This document shows positions 41,349 through 48,187 of a DNA stretch of 48,187 bases, piece by piece; positions within the stretch are counted from its first letter, which is position 1, and each line of letters begins with the position of its first letter. Source of the stretch: an uncultured bacterium (GTDB lineage: Bacteria; Verrucomicrobiota; Lentisphaeria; Victivallales; UBA1829); NCBI GenBank assembly GCA_900548385.1, contig URKJ01000040.1, positions 1-48,187 on the forward strand, in the 5' to 3' direction. Both the position numbers and the translations under genes were made by a program. The notes beneath the pieces were generated by a model that ran no database searches, had not been told where the DNA came from, and was given only the letters and a program-made list of their open reading frames with translations.

Positions 41349-44300
41349 TTATTTTTTCCGGACTTTGATCCAATCAATTTGGAGATCATCGGTTTTTACG
41401 GTGTTCCGGATAATGATATTGAGTTTCCCGTTCAGAGGGGCGGTGAAATCCATTTGAAAAACCTTGTATTCCGGCGACGGTTCCGTTTTCAGATACCGCT
41501 GGCTTTTGTTTCCCCAGAGATCCGCACAGATTCCGATGAGGGAGGGAGAGTTTTCCGGGACTTGCTTCATGCGTGCCGACAACTCGTAGAGCCTGCCCGG
41601 TTCCAAGGAAAGCGGGGCTATGCAGATGGAGAAATGGTGCGGACGTTTTGCATGCGGATTCCGCAGACGGAGCGCCTTTCCGCCATCGGAAGCATCCGGG
41701 GCGGAGATTACAATGTTCGAGTCGTTTTTCATTCCGCTGCTGTGATTGATCCAGCGTAACGGGGAGGTTCCGGCTTTATCCTGCGAAAAATCTTCGAAAA
41801 AGACAGTATTGCCGTTCTCCCGTATGGAAACTTTCGGACCCAGTGTCACAGGAGCGAAGGCATCCACTTTCTTTCCATGGACGATACTGCCCTTGAAGCG
41901 TTCCAGATACCGTCTGGAGACGATCGCATCGTCGTCGTTGACGGCAATTCCGTAAAGGAATCCGTGTTTGCCGACGCTTTTTTTCAACTCTCCGGGAAAT
42001 ACATTCCAGGGGATCGCGGCTTCATAGTAGATCGTATTGTCGCGGTATTCCACTGCGAGGTCAATATTTTTGAGCAGTTTTTTACTCCACGCCTGGGGAC
42101 CATCCGGCGTCAGGGCAAATGTGATCTCAAACGGTTTCCGTTCGACCGGATCGGCGAAGATGATCTGAATGCTGTCCTGCTGCCAGGTGGAATCTCCGGT
42201 ATATTGCTGATTGAAGGTCTGATCTCTGACCGCCGCGGCGAAATAGAGTTTATCATGATCCCACATCAGCCATGTCTTTGCACTGCAGTCTTTTTCGGAC
42301 CAGGCATCGCCATAGGAGCCGAGCGTATATTTTGCCTTATTCAGATTCAATGGAAAAGCCAGATCCCAATCCTCCAGTTTTGAATCAATTTTCAGAGGGG
42401 CTTTCCGTTCCGCCGCATAGAGGAAATCCACATTGAAAGGAACTTCAAAACGACGCTTGTCATTCAGCAGAAAAAGCGCTGTAAATTCCCAGTCCGTTCT
42501 ACTTTTCCCGTTCAGTCTGCGAAGTTTGACGGGAAGTTTCCGGCTTTGAAATGGAGCGAGTTCAGGAAGTTCCAGCCGGGCGAGTTCCTGATTGCCGTCC
42601 GCATCCAGAATGATAATATTGCCGGAGATTTGTTTGCTTTCCTGATTCTGCACGATCAGTTCCAGTGTCTTTTCCGGCAATGTTCCCGATACGGGTGATG
42701 CCTCCACCGTGACGGCGGGAATAATTTCCAGATCGTTAAAGGTCGTGATGCGCGGAGGGCAGTTTTTCAGCTTTACCGCCGCTTTCAGAACGTTCTGTTT
42801 TGCCGGAGAGACGGGACATTTGATTTTGAAGTTCAAGTGTGCCGGGGCTTCGGATGACACTGCTGCCGTCTGTTTTTCCGATTCCGCTTTCCAACCGTCA
42901 GGGAGGATCAGATGGACGGTCGCCTCCTGCGGTGTTTTCGCATAGCTGCTGACGCGGACCGTTACCGTCTGTTCACGTCCGGGAATAAATGACAGACGTT
43001 CTTTGAACTTGTTATCCCGTTTTTGGCAGATATGGGCGAAGACGGCGTATTGGATCCGTTCTCCATCGCGGGCGAAACGATCCGCCAGCAGATATACCGT
43101 GCGGATCAGGGTGTGAATTTTATTTTCTTTCCGGGCACTCATGGCTGCTTCCGCTTCCATGCGTGCAGCCAGGTTCAGGAGATAACGTACGGAGGGAACA
43201 TCTTTCAATGCGGCATTTTCCCGGATCACGGTTGATTCAAGCTGTTTCCGCCGTTCGGCAAACTCTTGGTTTCCGGTATCCGGAGTCCGGCGGTCATACC
43301 GAGCGGCATTCAGGTAAAGATGAAGCAGAGAGGCAATAACCGCCTGCTCTTCTTTGCCGATCGTCCCATGGCTGCGGCTCCATTTTTTGAGAATGGAACA
43401 GAGTTCCTGAGAGTCCGTTCCGCTTGCGGAAAGTCTTGCATCGGAACATTTTTCCAGATTCCTTTTGTACCGTTTCCACGCCCGTGCAACGGAATTTTCC
43501 ACAGCTTTCCTTAATACTTCAGGTCCCGCATTGCGGATATAAACCGGACTTTGCGAAATGCGGACATTGTTTTCTTTCAACGGGTTTCCGAACAGATCAA
43601 AACAGGAGCCGCCTTTTACCGGATTCGGCTTGAATCCGTTGTCAGCGGTCCAGACGACGGCTGTCGAGTCGCCGTTTTTCTCATAGACAGCGACATAAAT
43701 ATCATTTTTCCGGAAGAAACCGGCGAAGCGCCGTCCTTCCCTCATGCGGGCGTAGGTCTGGATTGCGACGCCTGCCGGCCGCCCGGCAATACCGTAATCC
43801 CGGTTCCAGGTATAAAGCCCGTTGATGTCCAGCCCCGCCATTTCCCCGATAAGCATTTCACGGACATAGAGATCCGCGCGGTCATGCTCGCCTTTTCTGA
43901 GTTTGCTGTTGGGCCAGCCGTACTCTGTGCTCCAGAGCTGCTTCATTCCGCCGTGGGCGTCGACCAGTTCATGAAGACGTTCCAGTTTTTCAAAGATGCC
44001 GCTTTTTTCCGGTCCGACGCTTTGGGACGGCGTGGAATTGTTGGTGTAAGGGTGCACGCAATATGCATCAAGAATTTCCTGCAGTCCCCGTGTGCTCTGG
44101 AACTCCAGCCAGTTGTGATCCACATACGCGGTTCCGCTGTTTGCCAAGACGGCGAACGGCTGGGATGCCCGGATCCCGGCAGCCGCATGGCGGCATATTT
44201 CCGTATAGATGAACTTTGTATGTCCGTTGTCTTCGTTGCCGAGTTCGAAATAGCGGGTCAGACCATCCAAAGCCGCTGCGGCTTTCTGCAAGTGTCTGCC

Positions 44301-44927
44301 GTAACCCGGAGCAAATTCTTCCGGTTTGGAGAAAGAGATGAACTTCGGATAATGATATAATGTCTGGAGAATGACCGGGCGGACATTGTTTTTTACATAA
44401 CTTTCCATAAGTTTCCGCATTTGAGTAAAGTCGAATTTACCGGGTACCGTTTCGTTGTTCCGCCAGTTCGGATGTTCGAAGCGGATCCAGCTTGCGCCAT
44501 AGACGTTTGCCTGTTCCGGTGAGAATTTCCCGAAAACTCCGCCCAGTGGAGAGTATTCATATTCATAGGCCCGCACTGCCGGATCGCTGGAAAGAGCCTC
44601 CGGCATAAAATGGACGATGTTTTTTTTGAAGGTCCTTCCGGAGGATTTGAATTCAACCTGAAATGCTCCATACGGCAGAGGAAGAATGAGAGAGGATGTT
44701 TTTTTTCCTGCCTCAAGAGTTCCTGTCGCCGAGTGAATGACTTTATCCGTATAAAGATCGGTGATTTTCAGCGAATAATCTTTTTTCCCGTCGTATCTGA
44801 TGTTCAGGAGAGGTTTGCGTCCCTTGTCAAAAAACGGTTCGGCTGTGACGGACAGGGATTCCTCCGCAGCGGGCAGGGAAAGAGCAAGAACCTTGAATGC
44901 GATAAGAAAGAATATTGGTTTCAACAT
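41349..44927 (-). CDS. Secreted clan-A glycosidase with CBM9-like and C-terminal CBM-like domains
   Basis: The 1192-residue product has a signal peptide (FFLIAFKVLALSLPA), a beta domain (25-95), and a TIM barrel (about 100-430) in which Glu232 in YFELGNEDNG fits the acid/base and Glu335 in LWSTEYGWP the nucleophile; the 103-residue spacing suits clan GH-A (GH39/GH5-like). A long helical spacer follows (about 470-640), then beta domains, a CBM9-like domain (about 840-1020: LKIDSKLEDWDLAFPL, SIQIIFAD) and a CBM4-like C-terminus. Family number is uncertain. It lies 12 bp after a pseudopilin gene, so they form one operon. Confidence 0.85.
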   Translation of the reverse strand: MLKPIFFLIAFKVLALSLPAAEESLSVTAEPFFDKGRKPLLNIRYDGKKDYSLKITDLYTDKVIHSATGTLEAGKKTSSLILPLPYGAFQVEFKSSGRTFKKNIVHFMPEALSSDPAVRAYEYEYSPLGGVFGKFSPEQANVYGASWIRFEHPNWRNNETVPGKFDFTQMRKLMESYVKNNVRPVILQTLYHYPKFISFSKPEEFAPGYGRHLQKAAAALDGLTRYFELGNEDNGHTKFIYTEICRHAAAGIRASQPFAVLANSGTAYVDHNWLEFQSTRGLQEILDAYCVHPYTNNSTPSQSVGPEKSGIFEKLERLHELVDAHGGMKQLWSTEYGWPNSKLRKGEHDRADLYVREMLIGEMAGLDINGLYTWNRDYGIAGRPAGVAIQTYARMREGRRFAGFFRKNDIYVAVYEKNGDSTAVVWTADNGFKPNPVKGGSCFDLFGNPLKENNVRISQSPVYIRNAGPEVLRKAVENSVARAWKRYKRNLEKCSDARLSASGTDSQELCSILKKWSRSHGTIGKEEQAVIASLLHLYLNAARYDRRTPDTGNQEFAERRKQLESTVIRENAALKDVPSVRYLLNLAARMEAEAAMSARKENKIHTLIRTVYLLADRFARDGERIQYAVFAHICQKRDNKFKERLSFIPGREQTVTVRVSSYAKTPQEATVHLILPDGWKAESEKQTAAVSSEAPAHLNFKIKCPVSPAKQNVLKAAVKLKNCPPRITTFNDLEIIPAVTVEASPVSGTLPEKTLELIVQNQESKQISGNIIILDADGNQELARLELPELAPFQSRKLPVKLRRLNGKSRTDWEFTALFLLNDKRRFEVPFNVDFLYAAERKAPLKIDSKLEDWDLAFPLNLNKAKYTLGSYGDAWSEKDCSAKTWLMWDHDKLYFAAAVRDQTFNQQYTGDSTWQQDSIQIIFADPVERKPFEITFALTPDGPQAWSKKLLKNIDLAVEYRDNTIYYEAAIPWNVFPGELKKSVGKHGFLYGIAVNDDDAIVSRRYLERFKGSIVHGKKVDAFAPVTLGPKVSIRENGNTVFFEDFSQDKAGTSPLRWINHSSGMKNDSNIVISAPDASDGGKALRLRNPHAKRPHHFSICIAPLSLEPGRLYELSARMKQVPENSPSLIGICADLWGNKSQRYLKTEPSPEYKVFQMDFTAPLNGKLNIIIRNTVKTDDLQIDWIKVRKK

Positions 44928-44939
44928 ATTTTTTCCCGT

Positions 44940-45650
44940 TTATTTTGTTGAAGTCGGATCAAGGGTGATATTGTATTTGTAACCGAGAAAGGCTCCTGTT
45001 TTTTGCACTCCGGCATGTCCGTCGCCAAACAGCATACTGGTGGTTCCGTTCATTGTGCGGGGGGCAAAATGAGCAGCCTGTTTAATATAATTGAGCGTAT
45101 TGTCATGATGATTGTGGAAGAAATAATATTTACTGTCCAGGATAACGGCAGAACTGGCAAGCCTTTTGAATTGTGTGATTTTCTGTCCGCTGAACCGATG
45201 GTTGTATCCATAGCTGCCAAAGAGGTCGGAACCGATATCGAAAGCAAAGTCGTTGAATGGACAGATGAAAAATGCGTATGCCCTTGTTTTTGTGCCGCTG
45301 TTGTAGGTATATTCTTTTGTTTTTGTGCTGACATACGGAAGAAGCACATCATACCATTCGAGCGTGTACGGGCTGGTTTTATCCAGACCGTTAAAACTCG
45401 CTGCATTCGGACTGTCCGCTTTCGTTGGAAAGAAATGATCGTCGTTATCGCTCAAATATTGCATTACTCCCGTGCCTGATTGTTTAAGAACGTTGATGCA
45501 GCTGAGACTCTTTGCCTTGTCTCTGGCTTTGTTCAGAGCCGGGAGAAGCAGAGCCGCCAGGATGGCGATAATGGAAATTACTATGAGGAGTTCTATGAGG
45601 GTAAATCTGCTTTTTTTCGGTGAATCAGGGGATTTCGTTGCTGTTTTCAT
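44940..45650 (-). CDS. Pseudopilin upstream of the clan-A glycosidase
   Basis: The 236-residue product begins MKTATKSPDSPKKSR and continues FTLIELLIVISIIAILAALL, the prepilin signature. The C-terminal motif is altered: MLFGDGHAGV keeps the DG but the His is not at the usual nine-residue distance. The start at 45650 is chosen because GAGG lies 9 bases upstream and because the gene at 47438-48145 starts identically; the upstream in-frame ATG 45707 has no site. The two genes share a nearly identical first 100 bases and upstream region. Confidence 0.9.
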   Translation of the reverse strand: MKTATKSPDSPKKSRFTLIELLIVISIIAILAALLLPALNKARDKAKSLSCINVLKQSGTGVMQYLSDNDDHFFPTKADSPNAASFNGLDKTSPYTLEWYDVLLPYVSTKTKEYTYNSGTKTRAYAFFICPFNDFAFDIGSDLFGSYGYNHRFSGQKITQFKRLASSAVILDSKYYFFHNHHDNTLNYIKQAAHFAPRTMNGTTSMLFGDGHAGVQKTGAFLGYKYNITLDPTSTK

Positions 45651-45692
45651 CGTCGTTTTCCTCTCTTGTCTGGTTTGTTGTAATGTTTTTTT
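45541..45692 (-). repeat. Duplicated pseudopilin 5' region, copy A
   Basis: The leader, start and first 35 codons or so of the pseudopilin at 44940-45650. It matches 48038-48187 at roughly nine positions in ten by eye, including non-coding bases upstream of the start (TCTGGTTTGTTGTAATGTTT on the plus strand in both). The similarity fades inside the gene. Confidence 0.75.
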
Positions 45693-45770
45693 GAATGAAT
45701 CTATCATTAAAGAAAGAGTTTTTAACGTTCTTTCATTTCTCCGTTGTATTTATAATTGAACCCGCTTTGT

Positions 45771-45816
45771 TCCCGGCCAGCCGTTCGCTGTTTGTCAGAA
45801 CGGCGAATGGCCGGGA
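45771..45816. terminator. Large hairpin after the beta-helix gene
   Basis: TCCCGGCCA (45771-45779) pairs with TGGCCGGGA (45808-45816), and inside it GCCGTTC (45780-45786) with GAACGGC (45798-45804), a 16 bp stem with a 3-base bulge. No T-run follows on the minus strand, so termination may be weak. Confidence 0.65.
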
Positions 45817-45846
45817 GACATGGCTTCCGGAACTTGATGACCGGCA

Positions 45847-47427
45847 TCAATGTTTTTGCAAAACAGGATAGCTCTGCAAAAGTGCGGGGGCAATAGGTGC
45901 CTTGCCGAAATTGCGCAGTTCCACATCGCGGCAGTTGACCGCATCAATGACGGAAGCGCATCCGGCGGGGACTTCTGTAAAAGAAACCGTATCAACCAGA
46001 GAATCTCGCACTTTTTCCAACTGCAACGCCCCCTCTCCACTTCCGCGAAAGGCCACCTGTTTCATCCTGACTCCGGCGCAGTTTTTCAATAAAATTCTGC
46101 CATTTTCCACTTCGACTCCGGAGAGTGTGAGCTCGCGCGGGACAAGGTCGGAAAGATCGTCGGCAGCGACAAACGGCTCCCCTTCACGGCTGCGGTTGAA
46201 TGCTTGGACTTTGCCGTTTTGCGTTCCCAGAATTTCCAAATTGCTGTTTTTGAGAACAACCTCACGCAACGCGATTCTTCCGCGATTGTTGATGACCCGA
46301 ACCGGAGAATCCGACCAGAGCCGTGATACCAAAATTCCGGTGGTGTCGCGCAACATCAATCCCTTTTTGCAGTTGGAAATATTCAGATTGTCAAACACCA
46401 ACGATTCGGGGCGCCATTCCTCAACCGGATCATCCATTTCAAGATTGAGTGTCCGTACGGTCACTCCGGTAGCGCAATTCCTGACCGAGACGTTGCGGAA
46501 TGTAATATTCTGTGAGGCAAGGTAACTCCATCCCACTGCACGGTCGGCAGTCGTTTTGCGGGCTGCATCAATCTGAACTCCATACCATTTCTGCAAAACC
46601 GAAACATTGCTGACGGTGATATTTTTCCCGCCGGATACACGCACTCCACACGCTTTCCCGCCATTGGTGACGATATTATTCGCAAAGGAATCCGTGTTGC
46701 TCCAGCCGTAAAGCCCCGGCTGCGTGTAGGGAGGCCGTGTACCGCCGTAGGCTCCGATCGAACCTTTGCTGAAATAGGTTACAAAAGCAAGCGTATCATC
46801 TCCGTTTTCCACGCCAAAAACACCGTCTGCCAGAACTCGGCGGCAGGCATTAAAGTGCAATCCGTCCGCCAGTGTTTTTTCCGGGCGGAAATTCCGAACC
46901 ACGACATTGGAGCATCCATGAAAAATCGCCCCCGCCTGCGGAGCATTGACCACCCGGCAACTGAGCATCTGAATCCGCTCAATCGTGCGGTCATCCTTTG
47001 GGAAACCGTCAAACCGGATTCCATCTCCAAAACTGCGTTTCCGGGGCCGTTTCATCCATTCGACCGTGACATTGAGCAGGGCAATATCATGGGCCGGACC
47101 GGCTATATGAATGCCATGGCCATTACCCGAACCATCAGACTTCAGATTATCCACCAGAAGCCGAGCCCCATTCTCAAATCGGATCGTAAGATTGGAAACC
47201 TCTTTAAAGGTCAAAATCGCTCCCCTGCCTGCAGTCCGGTAATCTCCGAGCGGAAACAACAGTTCTCCCCCCTTTGCCTCCGCAAGTTTCGCGGCGGCTT
47301 TGCGAATTGAGTCGGTATCGTCGGCGACCCCGTCTCCAACCGCTCCGAAATCCCGCACATTGAATACAGCTGTCATTCCCCCGAAAGGCATGAGCAATGC
47401 GACAAACATCCAGACAATCAACTTCAT
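45847..47427 (-). CDS. Secreted pectate-lyase-like right-handed beta-helix protein
   Basis: The 526-residue product has a signal peptide (LIVWMFVALLMPFGGMTA) and the pectate_lyase_3 opening VFNVRDFGAVGDGVADDTDS, continuing with GGELLFPLGDY. Repeated short strands follow (NVTVEWMK, SCRVVNAP, NITVSNVSVLQ, NITFRNVSVRN, SLVFDNLNIS), as in the beta-helix of GH28/GH55/PL-like enzymes. Candidate catalytic aspartates lie in DGIRFDGF and NGDDTLAF, but the family is not decided. Start 47427 has GGAG just upstream; an in-frame GTG at 47451 is less likely. It lies 10 bp after a pseudopilin gene. Confidence 0.85.
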   Translation of the reverse strand: MKLIVWMFVALLMPFGGMTAVFNVRDFGAVGDGVADDTDSIRKAAAKLAEAKGGELLFPLGDYRTAGRGAILTFKEVSNLTIRFENGARLLVDNLKSDGSGNGHGIHIAGPAHDIALLNVTVEWMKRPRKRSFGDGIRFDGFPKDDRTIERIQMLSCRVVNAPQAGAIFHGCSNVVVRNFRPEKTLADGLHFNACRRVLADGVFGVENGDDTLAFVTYFSKGSIGAYGGTRPPYTQPGLYGWSNTDSFANNIVTNGGKACGVRVSGGKNITVSNVSVLQKWYGVQIDAARKTTADRAVGWSYLASQNITFRNVSVRNCATGVTVRTLNLEMDDPVEEWRPESLVFDNLNISNCKKGLMLRDTTGILVSRLWSDSPVRVINNRGRIALREVVLKNSNLEILGTQNGKVQAFNRSREGEPFVAADDLSDLVPRELTLSGVEVENGRILLKNCAGVRMKQVAFRGSGEGALQLEKVRDSLVDTVSFTEVPAGCASVIDAVNCRDVELRNFGKAPIAPALLQSYPVLQKH

Positions 47428-47437
47428 TCTTCTCTCC

Positions 47438-48145
47438 TCAATTTTTTTCACTTTTGGCGAATGCGCCCGTTATTTTCTGATTGTAGATTCCGACCCGTCC
47501 ATCCACATAAAGCAACGGACAGCGATTGTTGTGCAAATATGCGATCCGCGACAGCCAGGCAGCCGTAAAGGAAAAATCGGCGTTCCCGTCGGTCAGGACA
47601 AACGCATTGGAAATATTTTTGATGTTTGATGCACGGATCATCGGTTGGGCGGGGACCGATTTTCCAGAGACATACTCGATCAGCGCCGAATTGTAAATAT
47701 AATTGAACGCCCGATAAACGCCACCATCTTTGCAGTAGCGCCGGATATAATTTCCGGGACACTTCAAAACATTCACCTGGCGTGCCGCCGCCGTCGGACC
47801 ATCCGGTTTCGTATAACCGTCATTAAATGCAAAATTACCGCCGTTGACGGTAATATTGAGCGGCAGATACGGAACAATGCCAAAATACCAGCGTCCGTTC
47901 GGATAGTTTCCGCAATTCTGCCCGGTCAAGAAATCGTCGTAATCGTTGGCGTAACATGCAAATGCGGTACCGATCTGTTTCAGATTGCTCAGACACAGCG
48001 TCTCCAGTGCTTTCTCCCGTGCCTTGTTCAGAGCGGGGAGAAGCATAGCCGCCAGGATGGCGATAATGGAAATTACTATGAGGAGTTCTACAAGGGTAAA
48101 TCTCCTTTTTTTCATGGAATCAGGGTATTTCGTTGCTGTTTTCAT
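47438..48145 (-). CDS. H-X9-DG pseudopilin upstream of the beta-helix protein
   Basis: The 235-residue product begins MKTATKYPDSMKKRR and continues FTLVELLIVISIIAILAAML. The C-terminus has HNNRCPLLYVDGRVG, the H-X9-DG motif. The ribosome site (GGGAGG, 9 bases before the ATG) and leader match those of the pseudopilin at 44940-45650, showing a recent duplication. It is the first gene seen of an operon with the beta-helix protein; its promoter lies beyond the window. Confidence 0.92.
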   Translation of the reverse strand: MKTATKYPDSMKKRRFTLVELLIVISIIAILAAMLLPALNKAREKALETLCLSNLKQIGTAFACYANDYDDFLTGQNCGNYPNGRWYFGIVPYLPLNITVNGGNFAFNDGYTKPDGPTAAARQVNVLKCPGNYIRRYCKDGGVYRAFNYIYNSALIEYVSGKSVPAQPMIRASNIKNISNAFVLTDGNADFSFTAAWLSRIAYLHNNRCPLLYVDGRVGIYNQKITGAFAKSEKN

Positions 48146-48187
48146 CGTTGTTTTCCTCCCGGTCTGGTTTGTTGTAATGTTTGCTGA
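48038..48187 (-). repeat. Duplicated pseudopilin 5' region, copy B
   Basis: Second copy of the repeat described at 45541-45692, ending at the window edge; it may continue beyond. Confidence 0.75.

Noticed and set aside
1..48187. CRISPR arrays, tRNA or rRNA genes, insertion sequences, phage genes
   Set aside because: No spaced direct repeats, cloverleaf-like sequence, transposase or integrase motif was seen; the only long repeats are the duplicated pseudopilin heads.

Overview
The window reads as chromosomal DNA of an anaerobic Lentisphaerota bacterium, most like the Victivallis group. The signs are many type II secretion-like pseudopilin genes (prepilin N-terminus plus the H-X9-DG C-terminal motif), abundant secreted carbohydrate-active enzymes, AraC regulators, a reverse rubrerythrin, and a membrane pyrophosphatase with the sequence marks of a K+-dependent enzyme. 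This placement is inference from family content; no rRNA, tRNA or other marker gene is present. Promoters are close to the sigma-70 consensus (TTGNNN, about 17 bp, TATAAT), and several genes end at clear hairpins.

Layout. 1-2335: tail of one gene, a decayed pseudopilin, the tail of a glycosidase, and a GH130 phosphorylase/hydrolase. 2346-5209: a sugar-type oxidoreductase pair divergent from an AraC regulator. 5267-8053: panD, a half-size EamA transporter, a secreted protein and argH. 8233-10869: AraC regulator divergent from a pseudopilin-GH16 operon. 10914-15783: ADP-ribosylglycohydrolase-like protein, FAD oxidoreductase, two envelope proteins and reverse rubrerythrin. 15904-21936: a six-gene ABC-transporter operon with two membrane-anchored accessory proteins and an orphan DppC-type permease. 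22134-26186: sugar isomerase/epimerase, a small secreted protein and the membrane pyrophosphatase. 26393-34583: AraC regulator, two tandem pseudopilins, a LamG protein and a giant GH2-like protein. 34804-39880: a sensor that lacks an output domain, then a Ser/Thr kinase-ychJ-yhcH operon. 40035-41314: ricT and a zinc-ribbon protein. 41349-48145: two more pseudopilin-plus-enzyme pairs (a clan-A glycosidase with CBM9, and a pectate-lyase-like beta-helix).

The main theme is a repeated module: one H-X9-DG pseudopilin gene directly upstream of one secreted polysaccharide-acting enzyme, sometimes with an AraC regulator beside it. Four intact copies and one wrecked copy lie in 48 kb. I propose that each pseudopilin is a dedicated secretion or surface-display partner of its enzyme, and that the AraC proteins gate each module by substrate. 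The pairing is seen directly; the function is inference. The second unusual unit is the ABC operon at 15904-21936, which mixes an ABC-2 exporter-type system with a lone peptide-importer-type permease and a zinc-ribbon protein.
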